Shown in pieces: positions 9,614 through 19,744 of a stretch of DNA of 64,000 nucleotides. The stretch is from Paenibacillus agilis (GTDB taxonomy: Bacteria > Bacillota > Bacilli > Paenibacillales > Paenibacillaceae). The stretch covers positions 3,062,673-3,126,672 of the forward strand of contig NZ_VNJK01000001.1 of NCBI RefSeq assembly GCF_007786455.1, read 5' to 3'. Each line of letters starts with the position of its first letter. Position 1 is the stretch's first letter. The translations under genes were made by a program, and so were the position numbers. The notes below the pieces were generated by a model, which was not told the DNA's origin, searched no databases, and saw only the letters and a program-made list of their open reading frames with translations.

Positions 9614-11206
9614 TCACCTCGAATCATCTAGTAGCCAAGTTCGTAGCAAGTTCACAAACTCTTCTGGCTTTTTCTTAGCTAGAGCTTCCAACTGCTTGCG
9701 CACTTGGTGCTCACTTGTAACATGTTCCAAATCGATGGAAGGAAGCTCGATATTTGTCGGAATAAATTGCACATCGTCGAGTTCATATTCCTCTTCTTGA
9801 CGTTTCCGCTTGCGCATTACAGCAAAGGCAATTCCGCCGCCTACAAGCAACAATAGGAGGACTCCAGCCCCATACCATACCCATGTCGGGATTCCAGACT
9901 CAGCAGTTACCGCTACATTAGTCGCATTTTCTGCAATGACAGAAACTTTTTCTTGCAACATGGCGTCTGTAATAGTGATGTTATTTTTAGTAGCTGTTGT
10001 CTGAAGCTGAGCAGCAACGATAGACTTAAGAACTTTTTCAATAGAAGTTCGTTGTTCATCACTAATCTCAGATTCAACTGCTGCATGAATGGTTAAATCT
10101 GTTACAGCATATGGACTAGATTGTATCGCTTTCTTAATACGCGTTACTTCATAGTTTACAGTACGCTGCGATTTTTCGGATTGCGTTTGACCGCTGTTAG
10201 TGTCGCCTGGATAATTTGGAACTTCACCATCGCCAACACCTGCAACTCCACCTTCACCAGCACCGCTGCCGTTAAATGATTCTTGCAGCTCTTCGACGCT
10301 AATTTCGATACCTTTCATGTTCTCTTCGTCAACAGGCTTAACTTCGTTATGTTCTTCTGTCTGAATATCGAAGTTTAGATTGGAAGAGATAAGGACGTTA
10401 ACTTTGTCTGGACCTACAAAGCTAGCTAGGAACATGCGAACCTTTTCACTTAGCTCACGTTCATATCTACGCTGTACGGCCAGTTGATCATCAACTGTTC
10501 CAAGGAATGAACCATTGACACCATTACTCGAGCTTGATGCATGCAAGGGGCTGTTCCCTGTCATCATGCTTATATTGTCGATCTCTAAGTTCGGTACGGC
10601 TGTACTTACTAGATTGAAGTATCCGTCTATCACTTTTTGATCTGGCACAAAGCCTGGTTTGAATTGCAATACAATTGATGCAGAAGCTTGCGGCTTTTCT
10701 GCTTCCATAAATACGGTTTCTTGAGGCAAGTTAATCAATACTTGCGCACTTTGGACACCTTCCATCTGTCCTAGCAAACGCTCTACTTCGCCGTTTAGTG
10801 CATCTTTGTAACGAACATCGAACACGTTATCGGTCATGCCGCCCATCATTCCGTCTGGAGCGAAGGAATCAAAACCGAGGGAACCATTCTGGACGATACC
10901 TTGTGCGCCAACATCAACCTTTGCTTTTGCTGCCATAGCTGCTGGGACTGAGATAGAGGCCCCATCAGGGCTTAGTTGATATGGGATGCTGTTGGTGTTT
11001 AAGTATTCGATAATTCCTGCAGCGTCACTAGCATTCAAATCTTTAAAAGCTAGTGAATATTCTGTCTTAGATAACTGATATGTAACAATTCCAATAGTCA
11101 AAAGTAAAATGATAAATGTTGATCCTAGAAGCAGCTTCTGCTTCTTACTGTACTGATTCCAGTACTGGGTAACACGTTCCCGATACTGGCCAATTTTTTC
11201 ATTCAC
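9614..11206 (-). CDS. fliF: Flagellar MS-ring protein FliF
   Basis: FliF builds the membrane MS ring that seeds flagellar assembly. It has a transmembrane segment at about residues 25-44, a large extracytoplasmic region with ring-building motifs (LSPDGASISVPAAMAAKAKVD), a Gly/Glu-rich low-complexity stretch near 310-345, a second membrane segment near 445-467 and a C-terminal FliG-binding tail (ALAKKKPEEFVNLLRTWL). The 530 residues match Gram-positive FliF. It starts 40 bases after fliE. Confidence 0.94.
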   Translation of the reverse strand: MNEKIGQYRERVTQYWNQYSKKQKLLLGSTFIILLLTIGIVTYQLSKTEYSLAFKDLNASDAAGIIEYLNTNSIPYQLSPDGASISVPAAMAAKAKVDVGAQGIVQNGSLGFDSFAPDGMMGGMTDNVFDVRYKDALNGEVERLLGQMEGVQSAQVLINLPQETVFMEAEKPQASASIVLQFKPGFVPDQKVIDGYFNLVSTAVPNLEIDNISMMTGNSPLHASSSSNGVNGSFLGTVDDQLAVQRRYERELSEKVRMFLASFVGPDKVNVLISSNLNFDIQTEEHNEVKPVDEENMKGIEISVEELQESFNGSGAGEGGVAGVGDGEVPNYPGDTNSGQTQSEKSQRTVNYEVTRIKKAIQSSPYAVTDLTIHAAVESEISDEQRTSIEKVLKSIVAAQLQTTATKNNITITDAMLQEKVSVIAENATNVAVTAESGIPTWVWYGAGVLLLLLVGGGIAFAVMRKRKRQEEEYELDDVQFIPTNIELPSIDLEHVTSEHQVRKQLEALAKKKPEEFVNLLRTWLLDDSR

Positions 11207-11246
11207 ACCTCGTCACCCCACCAATACTGTGTAAGACATCACGACA

Positions 11247-11552
11247 TTACAGTTGAATGCGCATGATCTCTTGATACGCTTCTATCACCTTGTTGCGAAC
11301 TTGAGTTGTTAATTGCAAGCTGAGAAGCGCACGTTCCGAGGTAATCATGACCTGATCAACACTGGCCTCACCTATTAGGAACTTGTCATTTACATTATGT
11401 ACTTGTTGTTCTTGTTGCTCTAATTTTGTAATTGCTTCTGTAAGGAATGAGTTGAAGGATTCTGTAACCTCAGCTGGAGATGTAGGTTTAATTACATTAC
11501 TCATCCCTGAGATTGAACCTGTTTGCACAGGTGAAATCGAATTATGAATCAT
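11247..11552 (-). CDS. fliE: Flagellar hook-basal body complex protein FliE
   Basis: FliE connects the MS ring to the rod. The C-terminal half (SVDQVMITSERALLSLQLTTQVRNKVIEAYQEI has the family pattern, quoted here in part: QVMITSERALLSLQLTTQV) is diagnostic. The ATG at 11552 (MIHNSISPVQ, 101 aa) is chosen because AGGAGG lies 6 bases upstream; a TTG 18 bases earlier would place the RBS inside the gene. It is the third gene of the fla/che operon. Confidence 0.9.
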   Translation of the reverse strand: MIHNSISPVQTGSISGMSNVIKPTSPAEVTESFNSFLTEAITKLEQQEQQVHNVNDKFLIGEASVDQVMITSERALLSLQLTTQVRNKVIEAYQEIMRIQL

Positions 11553-11587
11553 GGTGGACCTCCTAGTCAATTATAGCTTGTTGCATA

Positions 11588-12037
11588 TTAGCCTCTACCG
11601 ATCTCTAGTGCTTTCATTATCATTGACTTGGAAGCATTCAGGGCCGTGACATTAGCCTCATAGGAGCGTGTAGCAGAGATCATATCTACCATTTCTTTTG
11701 CAATATCAACATTCGGCAAGGATACGTAACCTTGTGCATCTGCATCAGGATGTGTTGGCTGATAGACTCGCTTAAATGGAGTTTCATCTGCTTTAATTTG
11801 AGTGACTTTTACGCCACGAGGAGTAGATTGTCCATTCATAGCTGCGTTCAATGATTGTTGAAAGGTCGGCTCTGTTGGTGACATCGCAACCATTTTACGA
11901 CGGTATGGTACGAACTGTCCGTTTACATATTGAGCACGAGTCGATTCGGCGTTGGCAATGTTAGCAGAAATAACATCCATTCGCAATCGTTGGGCAGTTA
12001 GACCTGAAGCACTGATTTGAAAACTACTGCCTATCAT
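11588..12037 (-). CDS. flgC: Flagellar basal-body rod protein FlgC
   Basis: A proximal rod subunit of 149 residues. The N-terminal rod motif is clear (SASGLTAQRLRMDVISANIA, residues 9-28) and the C-terminal helix reads KEMVDMISATRSYEANVTAL. Both ends pack into the axial helical core. It directly follows flgB (6-base gap), the standard first two genes of the operon. Confidence 0.94.
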   Translation of the reverse strand: MIGSSFQISASGLTAQRLRMDVISANIANAESTRAQYVNGQFVPYRRKMVAMSPTEPTFQQSLNAAMNGQSTPRGVKVTQIKADETPFKRVYQPTHPDADAQGYVSLPNVDIAKEMVDMISATRSYEANVTALNASKSMIMKALEIGRG

Positions 12038-12043
12038 TATTTA

Positions 12044-12448
12044 TTACCTCCTTGCATCAATAGCTGTCTTCATCATGTTGATATGATGGTTCAGCTGCTG
12101 AACATAAGTATAATAACGAAGCTGATTCTCAGCTTGTACTGTCATCTCATGTTCCATGTCCACATTGTTCTTGTTGTTCCCCATTACGCTTTGCTTGTCC
12201 TGGATGAGTGATGCTTGAGGTACCCCGGATCTAGGACCAATGTACATATGCTTCTCATGAGTTCGTCTACCTCTAAGCTTGTTGCTGCTGAGCTGGTCAC
12301 GAAGCAACGATTCAAATTGAACCTCGGAACGCTTAAAGTGAGGGGTGTCAGCATTAGCAATGTTGTTCGCAATAACGTTTTGTCTCAATACTGAGGCCTG
12401 TATAGCACCTTCTAAGCGCTGAACGTGTGAACCTCCCATTAAATTCAT
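12044..12448 (-). CDS. flgB: Flagellar basal-body rod protein FlgB
   Basis: The first gene of the fla/che operon, encoding a 134-residue proximal rod protein. It has the rod motif ASVLRQNVIANNIANADTPH (about residues 18-37) and the C-terminal helix LRYYTYVQQLNHHINMMKTA. GGAGGT precedes nothing obvious before the ATG, so the exact start (MNLMGG versus the second Met) is uncertain by three codons. Upstream lies the 297-base hslU-flgB gap without codY. Confidence 0.92.
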   Translation of the reverse strand: MNLMGGSHVQRLEGAIQASVLRQNVIANNIANADTPHFKRSEVQFESLLRDQLSSNKLRGRRTHEKHMYIGPRSGVPQASLIQDKQSVMGNNKNNVDMEHEMTVQAENQLRYYTYVQQLNHHINMMKTAIDARR

Positions 12449-12551
12449 GCACTTAACCTCGCATTCTACACATTTTCCTTGTTTATCGTAGTTCTACATG
12501 TCTTGCTATTATCCTGCAAAGTTTCGACAAAAAAATAAAAAAATGAGACAG

Positions 12552-12565
12552 TGTTACCTGTAACA
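12552..12565. promoter_or_regulatory. Inverted repeat in the flgB upstream region
   Basis: TGTTAC-CT-GTAACA forms a 14-base dyad about 105 bases upstream of flgB, in the only gap where the fla/che promoter can lie. It is a candidate operator. I could not place convincing sigma-A or sigma-D hexamers with correct spacing around it. Confidence 0.35.
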
Positions 12566-12667
12566 TTTTAAAATCTTTCATCATTCGAGCATGTTTTTCA
12601 TATTATTACATTCGTTCATATATCGAAACAACTTAATCATCTTAAAATTTGTCGAAAATGACAATAT

Positions 12668-12700
12668 GAAAAAAGCCCTATCTTTCACACGAAAGATAGG
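12668..12700 (-). terminator. Rho-independent terminator after hslU
   Basis: CCTATCTTTC (12677-12686) and GAAAGATAGG (12691-12700) make a perfect 10-bp stem with a 4-base loop. On the minus strand the stem is followed by GCTTTTTT. It ends the hslVU transcript before the fla/che operon. Confidence 0.88.
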
Positions 12701-12745
12701 ACAATTTTTGGGAAATTACCAACACTCGGATACAAAATTTCACTC

Positions 12746-14146
12746 CTAAAGAATGTATTGACTTAAATCGCGATCTTTTGAAATATCAGTAAGCTTTTCT
12801 CGTACATATTCTGGAGTAATTACAAATTCTCCTAAGTTTAATTCTGGAGCTTCGAAAGATAAATCTTCCAGTAATTTTTCCATAATTGTATGCAATCTTC
12901 TAGCACCGATATTCTCCATGTTCTGATTGACGGAATAGGCAATATTAGCTATTTCTCGAATCGCATCTGAAGAAAATTCAAGATCAAGTTTCTCTGTTCT
13001 CAATAGTTCCATATACTGCTTTGTCAGTGAATTTTTGGGTTCTGTGAGAATAGACACAAAATCATCACTAGACAAGCTAGTCAACTCTACCCGAATTGGA
13101 AAACGACCTTGCAGCTCTGGGATCAAGTCAGAGGGCTTCGCAATATGAAACGCTCCTGCAGCCATAAACAAAATATAATCCGTTTTAACAGGACCATATT
13201 TCGTCATAATCGTTGAACCTTCAACGATTGGTAAAATATCGCGTTGAACCCCTTCACGCGATACATCAGGCCCATTTCCACGACTACTGGATGCAATCTT
13301 GTCAATTTCATCGATGAAAATAATTCCCGATTGTTCCGCACGACGAACCGATTCTTGAATCACATCATCCATATCGATCAATTTAGCTGCTTCCTCTTGC
13401 GTGAGTACTTTGCGAGCTTCTCTAATCGCCAACTTCCGCTTCTTCGTCCGCTTCGGCAGTAAGCTTCCTAACATCTCCTGCATGTTCATGCCCATTTGTT
13501 CCTGTCCCGGGCCGGAGAACATATCCAACATATTAGGCGCTGCCTCTTCCACATCAATTTCTACTACATCTTGTTCCAATTTGCCTGACAGCAATTCAAA
13601 GCGTGTTTTACGACGTCGTTCATCCAATGTAGGGTCAGCTTCCGGCTCCGACTTGTTCGCTGAGCCACTATTTTGACCAAATAACATCTCGAATGGATTT
13701 CGCTGTTGAGAAGATTGAGCCGCAGAGGGAACAAGAATTTCAACTAATCGCTCATTTGCCTGCTCTTCTGCTTTCTCTTTAACCTTCTCTGTGCGTTCAT
13801 TTTTGACCATACGTATAGCTGTCTCGATTAGATCGCGAACCATAGACTCCACATCGCGTCCAACATAACCTACCTCAGTAAACTTCGTAGCTTCCACTTT
13901 GACAAAAGGAGCCTTCACAAGCTTAGCTAGGCGGCGCGCTATCTCTGTCTTACCAACGCCGGTAGGACCGATCATCAAAATATTTTTTGGTACGATTTCA
14001 TCTTGAATGTTTTCATCCAGCAAACTTCTACGATAGCGATTGCGTAATGCAATAGCAACGGAACGCTTTGCATTTTTTTGACCAACAATATATTTATCAA
14101 GTTCGTTCACAATCTGTCTTGGTGTCCATGCCTGCTCACTCATCAT
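12746..14146 (-). CDS. hslU: ATP-dependent protease ATPase subunit HslU (ClpY)
   Basis: The AAA+ unfoldase that feeds substrates to the HslV peptidase. Walker [10 protein letters not shown] is at residues 60-68, Walker B reads [11 protein letters not shown], and the C-terminal tail ends [10 protein letters not shown], the form that docks into HslV. An intermediate (I) domain with inserted low-complexity sequence (about 140-230) separates the Walker motifs. The 466 residues match Gram-positive ClpY. It follows hslV by 27 bases. Confidence 0.96.
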   Translation of the reverse strand: MMSEQAWTPRQIVNELDKYIVGQKNAKRSVAIALRNRYRRSLLDENIQDEIVPKNILMIGPTGVGKTEIARRLAKLVKAPFVKVEATKFTEVGYVGRDVESMVRDLIETAIRMVKNERTEKVKEKAEEQANERLVEILVPSAAQSSQQRNPFEMLFGQNSGSANKSEPEADPTLDERRRKTRFELLSGKLEQDVVEIDVEEAAPNMLDMFSGPGQEQMGMNMQEMLGSLLPKRTKKRKLAIREARKVLTQEEAAKLIDMDDVIQESVRRAEQSGIIFIDEIDKIASSSRGNGPDVSREGVQRDILPIVEGSTIMTKYGPVKTDYILFMAAGAFHIAKPSDLIPELQGRFPIRVELTSLSSDDFVSILTEPKNSLTKQYMELLRTEKLDLEFSSDAIREIANIAYSVNQNMENIGARRLHTIMEKLLEDLSFEAPELNLGEFVITPEYVREKLTDISKDRDLSQYIL

Positions 14147-14173
14147 TTATCCTCCATTTCTGCAATTACTGTT

Positions 14174-14716
14174 TTAGCATTCTTCTACAACAAGGTTATC
14201 ATTGGTATATACGCATATTTCACTCGCAATATGAAGAGCTGCTTCAGCCATTTCTTTTGCTGTCATGTCAACAGCATGTCGCTTCAATGCACGAGCTGCT
14301 GACAAGGCAAAGCTTCCCCCAGAACCAATCGCAACAATGCCATCATCCGGTTCTATAATCTCTCCACCGCCTGAAATAAGCAGCATATGTTGTTTATCCA
14401 TAACGATCATTAACGCCTCCAGCTTGCGAAGCACTCGATCTTGTCGCCAATCCTTAGCAAGTTCAACAGCGGCACGCTGTAAGTGACCATGATGCTCTTC
14501 CAGCTTCCCTTCGAACTTCTCGAACAAAGTGATTGCATCCGCAACCGAACCTGCGAAACCTGCCAATACTTGGCCTCGATATAGTCGGCGCACTTTGCGA
14601 GCATGCTGCTTCATGACCATACTATTGCCAAATGTTACCTGTCCATCACCTGCAATGGCACCTTGCCCATTATGCCTCACTGCACATATTGTTGTCGCAT
14701 GAAACTGCATTTCCAT
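14174..14716 (-). CDS. hslV: ATP-dependent protease subunit HslV (ClpQ)
   Basis: The proteasome-like threonine peptidase of the HslUV complex. The sequence [12 protein letters not shown] contains the expected catalytic Thr after a short propeptide, as in the staphylococcal protein; GDGQVTFG and [17 protein letters not shown] are typical. I place the start at the ATG at 14716 (MEMQFHATT, 180 aa), with AAAGGTGG upstream; the earlier GTG at 14728 overlaps that RBS. It is co-transcribed with hslU. The codV/xerC gene usual upstream is absent. Confidence 0.94.
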   Translation of the reverse strand: MEMQFHATTICAVRHNGQGAIAGDGQVTFGNSMVMKQHARKVRRLYRGQVLAGFAGSVADAITLFEKFEGKLEEHHGHLQRAAVELAKDWRQDRVLRKLEALMIVMDKQHMLLISGGGEIIEPDDGIVAIGSGGSFALSAARALKRHAVDMTAKEMAEAALHIASEICVYTNDNLVVEEC

Positions 14717-14743
14717 TGGATGAACCACCTTTCGTGTGGGAAT

Positions 14744-14774
14744 ATCGAAAAGAAACAGCAGGATATCCTGCTGT
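14744..14774 (-). terminator. Candidate terminator/palindrome after trmFO
   Basis: A perfect 20-bp palindrome (ACAGCAGGAT/ATCCTGCTGT, 14755-14774) is followed on the minus strand by TTTCTTTTC. It lies between trmFO and hslV and could end part of the trmFO transcripts. The interrupted T-run makes it a weak terminator. Confidence 0.55.
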
Positions 14775-14785
14775 CTCTATATACG

Positions 14786-16114
14786 TTATGAAGAATGAAT
14801 CGTTTCAAGCTCTTCTTTAAAGAGACGAATCGATTCCAACGCTCGTTGTGCAAGCGCGTCATTTTTGTCTTTTTTGTTGCGAATACGTGTTTCAAGTGCA
14901 GGGAACAAACCAAAGTTTGCATTCATAGGCTGGAAATGCTTTGAATCTGCAGTCGTAATATACTGTGCCATACTTCCTAAAGCAGACTCTTTCGGTAATG
15001 TTACACACTCTTTTCCTAGAGCTACTCGAGCAGCATTCAAGCCTGCAATCATACCTGATGCTGCGGACTCTACATAGCCTTCAACGCCTGTCATCTGCCC
15101 TGCAAAGAACAACGACGGACGTCCCTTGAATTGATAAGTCGGCTCCAACAATTTTGGAGAATTAATGAACGTGTTACGATGCATAACGCCATAGCGTATA
15201 ATTTCAGCATTCTCGAGACCTGGAATCATACGGAATACACGCTTCTGCTCTCCCCACTTCAAATGAGTTTGGAAACCAACCATATTGTACAACGTACCTG
15301 CTGCATTATCTTGACGAAGTTGAATAACTGCAAATGGAATTTTTCCAGTCTTCGGATCAGGAAGCCCTACTGGCTTCATAGGACCAAACAAAGCTGTTTG
15401 TTTCCCGCGTTTCATCATAACTTCAATTGGCATACAGCCTTCAAAGTAAATTTCCTTTTCGAACTCTTTCAGCTCTGCCTTCTCAGCCGTAATCAGCGCC
15501 TCATAGAACGCATTGAATTCCTCTTCTGTCATCGGACAGTTCAAATAGGCTGCCTCGCCCTTATCATAACGAGATGCAAGATATACTTTGTCCATATCGA
15601 TACTGTCTTTATCGATAATTGGCGCAGCTGCATCATAGAAATAGAAGTATTCTTCACCCATCAAATCTTTAATTTGCTGTGACAAAGCCGGAGAAGTCAA
15701 TGGACCTGTCGCAATGACTGTAATCCCATCCATTGGAATAGACTCCATTTCTTCGTTACGAACTTCAATTAGCGGGTGATTTTTTAATGTCTCTGTAATT
15801 TCACCAGAGAAGCCGTCACGGTCTACCGCTAAGGCTCCACCAGCTGGAACAGCATGCTTATCAGCAGCTTGGAGTATTAGAGAATTCATCATACGCATTT
15901 CTTCTTTAATAACGCCTACTGCATTCGTCAATCCATTTGCACGCAAACTATTCGAGCATACAAGCTCTGCAAATTGATCGGTATGATGAGCTGGTGTCTT
16001 ACGTACCGGTCTCATCTCGTATAAGGTAACAGGAACCCCCTGCTGTGCTATTTGCCATGCCGCTTCACTGCCCGCTAAGCCGGCACCAATGACGGTTACT
16101 CTCGGCTTATCCAT
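14786..16114 (-). CDS. trmFO: tRNA (m5U54) methyltransferase TrmFO (Gid)
   Basis: A folate- and FAD-dependent enzyme that methylates U54 in the T loop of tRNA. The FAD-binding motif [12 protein letters not shown] is at residues 8-19, then the family stretch [20 protein letters not shown] and the C-terminal [20 protein letters not shown] motif. The 442 residues match the family. It lies between topA and hslV, as in Bacillus and Paenibacillus where the gene was named gid. Confidence 0.95.
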   Translation of the reverse strand: MDKPRVTVIGAGLAGSEAAWQIAQQGVPVTLYEMRPVRKTPAHHTDQFAELVCSNSLRANGLTNAVGVIKEEMRMMNSLILQAADKHAVPAGGALAVDRDGFSGEITETLKNHPLIEVRNEEMESIPMDGITVIATGPLTSPALSQQIKDLMGEEYFYFYDAAAPIIDKDSIDMDKVYLASRYDKGEAAYLNCPMTEEEFNAFYEALITAEKAELKEFEKEIYFEGCMPIEVMMKRGKQTALFGPMKPVGLPDPKTGKIPFAVIQLRQDNAAGTLYNMVGFQTHLKWGEQKRVFRMIPGLENAEIIRYGVMHRNTFINSPKLLEPTYQFKGRPSLFFAGQMTGVEGYVESAASGMIAGLNAARVALGKECVTLPKESALGSMAQYITTADSKHFQPMNANFGLFPALETRIRNKKDKNDALAQRALESIRLFKEELETIHSS

Positions 16115-16165
16115 CTATGATGTTCCCCTCTCCATTGTTACAAAACTGTACCTGTAACGATTCAA

Positions 16166-18256
16166 CTATTCTTCTTCTGGTTCTTGTAAAACTTCATTAT
16201 GGTCACACTGCGTACATTGCAGCTTCGTACCTTGTTTGGAGCGCTTCTCAACCATTAACTTGCCACAGCTTGGACAAGGCTTCGCCGATGGTTTATCCCA
16301 CATAACATGGTCACATTCCGGATAACGATCGCAGCCGTAGAATACACGTCCTTTCTTGCTTCGACGCTCCACAAGCTTACCTTCGTGGCAAGTTGGGCAT
16401 GCAACTCCAGTATCTTTAACGATCGGCTTCGCGTTACGGCAATCAGGGAACCCTGAACAAGCAAGAAACTTGCCGAATCTGCCAATTTTATATACGAAGT
16501 TTCTACCACATTTTTCACATATTTCATCGGAAACTTCATCTTCAATTTCTATTTCTTTCATTTCTTCTTCGGCGACTTCCAATCGCTTCTCGAATGATTC
16601 ATAGAAGTTGCTGAGTACTTTATCCCACTGCTGCTGGCCATCTTCTACTTGATCGAGATCTTCTTCCATATGTGCAGTAAATTCTGCATCCAGAATTTCT
16701 GGGAAGAACTCTTCCATTTGCTGAATGACAAGCTCACCAAGTTCTGTAGGTACAAACTTTTTCTCCTCGATTGCAACATAGCCGCGTTTCTGAATCGTCT
16801 CCAGTGTAGGCGAATATGTACTAGGTCTGCCTATACCCAACTCTTCAAGCGTCTTAATCATACGTGCCTCTGTATATCGCGGCGGCGGCTGTGTAAAGTG
16901 CTGCTTAGGTTCGATGGTTTCCTGTTTCAATTTGTCCCCTACAGTTAGTGGTGGAAGCAATTTATCGGTTTCTACCGTACCATCATCGTTTCCTTCCACG
17001 TATACCTTCATGAAGCCAGGGAAACGAACCTTGGAACCATTTGCGCGGAATAAAGCTCCTCCAGCAAGTAAGTCCACTGTCATTGTATCCATAACTGCAG
17101 ATGTCATTTGGCTCGCTACAAACCGTTCCCAAATGAGCTTATACAAGCGAAGTTGATCACGAGACAAGAAAGGCTTTAATGATTCAGGGTCACGAAGGAC
17201 AGAAGTTGGACGAATTGCCTCATGCGCATCCTGTGCATTAGCAGCTTTCTTAGCATATTGACGTGGTGTTTCTGGTACGAAATCTGCTCCAAACTTCTCA
17301 TTTAAGTAAATACTCGCTTCTTCTTGAGCAACAGGAGAAACACGCGTGGAATCTGTACGCATATACGTAATAAGACCAACGGTACCTTCTTTGCCTAAGT
17401 CGACCCCTTCATATAATTGCTGTGCTACAGACATCGTCTTACCAGCACGGAAATTTAGTTTGCGGGCCGCTTCCTGCTGCACGGAGCTTGTTGTAAAAGG
17501 TGGCGAAGGATGACGTAAGCGTTCTTTCTCCTTCACTTCTTTCACTTCAAACGACTGCTTACCTATCGCATCCATAATAGCGGATACGTCTGCTTGAGAG
17601 CCTAGCTCCTTCTTCACTCCGTCCATGCTGTGGAACTTCGCTTCTATAGGAGACTTGTCGCTCTTCAGCATTGCTGTAATGGTCCAGTATTCTTCTGGAA
17701 CAAACATGTTAATTTCATTCTCACGGTCCATAATGAGCTTGACCGCTACGGATTGAACACGTCCAGCAGACAACCCCTTTTTCACCTTTTTCCAAAGCAA
17801 TGGACTAATCTTGTAACCCACCAAACGGTCAAGGATACGTCTCGCTTGCTGTGCATGCACAAGGTCCATATTAATTTGACGCGGTGTCTTAAACGCATCC
17901 TTCACCGCTTGCTTCGTTATCTCATTGAAGACGACTCGGCATGGCTCTGCTTCATCCAATTCCAACACATGAGCAAGATGCCATGCGATCGCTTCTCCTT
18001 CGCGATCGGGGTCAGCCGCGAGATAAACTTTTTTTACTTTTTTCCGAGCATCTCTTAATTCCTTAAGAACAGAACCCTTGCCGCGAATCGTAATATATTT
18101 AGGATTGAAGTTATTATCTACTTCTACTCCAATCTGACTCTTCGGCAGATCACGCACATGGCCCATCGATGCTTTAACAATATATTTACTTCCTAAGTAC
18201 TTGCCAATGGATTTGGCCTTAGTTGGTGATTCTACAATAACTAGTGAATCCGCCAT
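16166..18256 (-). CDS. topA: DNA topoisomerase I
   Basis: A type IA topoisomerase that relaxes negative supercoils. The TOPRIM domain opens [19 protein letters not shown], and the catalytic Tyr sits in [11 protein letters not shown]. Three C-terminal C4 zinc modules are visible, starting [16 protein letters not shown] and CPSCGKLM. The ATG at 18256 (696 aa) is used because AGAGGAGG lies just upstream; a GTG 27 bases earlier is less likely. It lies 62 bases after dprA. Confidence 0.95.
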   Translation of the reverse strand: MADSLVIVESPTKAKSIGKYLGSKYIVKASMGHVRDLPKSQIGVEVDNNFNPKYITIRGKGSVLKELRDARKKVKKVYLAADPDREGEAIAWHLAHVLELDEAEPCRVVFNEITKQAVKDAFKTPRQINMDLVHAQQARRILDRLVGYKISPLLWKKVKKGLSAGRVQSVAVKLIMDRENEINMFVPEEYWTITAMLKSDKSPIEAKFHSMDGVKKELGSQADVSAIMDAIGKQSFEVKEVKEKERLRHPSPPFTTSSVQQEAARKLNFRAGKTMSVAQQLYEGVDLGKEGTVGLITYMRTDSTRVSPVAQEEASIYLNEKFGADFVPETPRQYAKKAANAQDAHEAIRPTSVLRDPESLKPFLSRDQLRLYKLIWERFVASQMTSAVMDTMTVDLLAGGALFRANGSKVRFPGFMKVYVEGNDDGTVETDKLLPPLTVGDKLKQETIEPKQHFTQPPPRYTEARMIKTLEELGIGRPSTYSPTLETIQKRGYVAIEEKKFVPTELGELVIQQMEEFFPEILDAEFTAHMEEDLDQVEDGQQQWDKVLSNFYESFEKRLEVAEEEMKEIEIEDEVSDEICEKCGRNFVYKIGRFGKFLACSGFPDCRNAKPIVKDTGVACPTCHEGKLVERRSKKGRVFYGCDRYPECDHVMWDKPSAKPCPSCGKLMVEKRSKQGTKLQCTQCDHNEVLQEPEEE

Positions 18257-18318
18257 AGGCGCATCCTCCTCTCCGACAACCAATCAATACTATCCTATAA
18301 TTCCTTTAGAATAATCAT

Positions 18319-19437
18319 TCATAACGAACGATATACTCCAGGCTGATGTTCATAAATACGTCTTTTTATTTGTAAGGATAACAAATGCTGATGTAAATTC
18401 GCAAATGGCATGTCACTCTTCTGAAATAGCTCATCAAGTGTACAATCTTGTTCATTTATGATGTGGAGCAGTAGTTGCTCCATGTCATCCAACAATTCGT
18501 TAGCTTTCACATCTACGACCGTTTCATTATTGTATGACTGAGGCTGGCTTGTCAACAGGTGAACGTATTCTTCCACAATATCCCCAGCTGTAGCAACAGG
18601 TTTAGCCCCCTGCTTCAACAGTTCAAACGTCCCTGCCGATTTAGGAGAAGTAACAGGGCCAGGTACTGCAAATATATCTCGCGAAGCTTCTAACGCAAAC
18701 TGTGCTGTAATAAGCGCGCCGCTTCTAGCAGCTGCTTCGACAACGACCGTCCCTAAACTAAGTCCAGCAATAATACGGTTGCGTCGTGGAAACATACCAG
18801 GATGCCCTGGAGTTCCTATGGGGTATTCTGTTAGAACCAAACCAGACGCTGCTATCTTATCTGCTAAATGATTATGTTGAGCCGGATAAATGGCACCAGA
18901 GCTCGTACCAAGTACGGCTATCGTTTGCCCCTTATTCAGCGCTCCCTCATGGCTTACAGCATCAATGCCACGTGCAAGCCCGCTTACAACGACTAATCCA
19001 TGATCCGTCAATTGCGAAGACAAAGACTTTGCCACTGTCTTGCCATAGACAGTCGGGCTTCGTGTACCGACCATAGCTATGGAATATTGCTTTGCCACAG
19101 ACCAATCTCCACGACCATATAATACCCAAGGCGGCTCATGAATCTCCTTCAAGCATTCAGGGTAGCTTTCATCATACATCGTAATCCAATCTATACCTGA
19201 TTTATACGTGAGCTCCAAGCTTTTTTGCAAATGACCCGTCGTGTACCCTGCAGCAAGGCGCTGTGCAAAAGCAGGCTTAAATCCTGCATCCATCCACTCG
19301 GCAATTGGCCGATCAAGCCATGCAGGCAATTGCTCGCCCCCAAGCAGTTTGATACATGTATCAATCGTATGCCAGCCTATACCCTTGATTTGATGTAAGG
19401 CAAACAAACAATCTTGAATCCTCCACATTCGACTCAT
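18319..19437 (-). CDS. dprA: DNA-processing protein DprA
   Basis: DprA binds single-stranded DNA taken up during transformation and loads RecA. The Rossmann-like core shows AMVGTRSPTVYGK, SGLARGIDAVSHEGAL and PRRNRIIAGLS. A C-terminal winged-helix-like region runs over about residues 300-365. At 372 residues it is of normal size. A sigma-A-like promoter lies upstream at 19515-19542. Confidence 0.93.
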   Translation of the reverse strand: MSRMWRIQDCLFALHQIKGIGWHTIDTCIKLLGGEQLPAWLDRPIAEWMDAGFKPAFAQRLAAGYTTGHLQKSLELTYKSGIDWITMYDESYPECLKEIHEPPWVLYGRGDWSVAKQYSIAMVGTRSPTVYGKTVAKSLSSQLTDHGLVVVSGLARGIDAVSHEGALNKGQTIAVLGTSSGAIYPAQHNHLADKIAASGLVLTEYPIGTPGHPGMFPRRNRIIAGLSLGTVVVEAAARSGALITAQFALEASRDIFAVPGPVTSPKSAGTFELLKQGAKPVATAGDIVEEYVHLLTSQPQSYNNETVVDVKANELLDDMEQLLLHIINEQDCTLDELFQKSDMPFANLHQHLLSLQIKRRIYEHQPGVYRSL

Positions 19438-19514
19438 CTTCTTTCCTCCTCTTACAGATGAAGGAAGCTGGTCAACCGCTCCCCTTATTTTGCTTTACCT
19501 TAAGACAGAATGCA

Positions 19515-19542
19515 AGTATACGTTTACATACGTATAACTCAA
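19515..19542 (-). promoter_or_regulatory. Sigma-A-like promoter of dprA with embedded dyad
   Basis: On the minus strand TTGAGT, a 16-base spacer and TATACT lie about 75 bases before dprA. An inverted repeat, TATACG-N8-CGTATA (19518-19536), overlaps the spacer and -10. The rest of the 307-base gap 19438-19744 shows only this and the sucCD terminator. Confidence 0.5.
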
Positions 19543-19675
19543 CTTAGCAATATTCCTACTGTTCCTCTGCATAACACCTACAAAAAAACAAACTCCCACC
19601 AATACTTCTCCTATTTCAGTTTGTAAAATAAAATTTCAGAAATTAAAGAGCAAACCAGTTCACTCAACATCATGA

Positions 19676-19719
19676 AAATAAAAAAAGCAACCTCTCGCAC
19701 AAACGTGCAAAAGGTTGCT
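19676..19719 (-). terminator. Terminator of sucCD
   Basis: AGCAACC (19686-19692) pairs with GGTTGCT (19713-19719), with an inner GCAC/GTGC stem. On the minus strand it is followed by TTTTTTATTTT. It lies 25 bases after sucD. Confidence 0.9.
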
Positions 19720-19744
19720 TACCTTATTTAACTGCGATATTTAA

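Noticed and set aside
16138-16162. TGTTAC and GTAAC words upstream of trmFO, similar to the flgB dyad
   Set aside because: The spacing is 12 bases rather than 2 and the arms are incomplete, so a shared operator is not supported.
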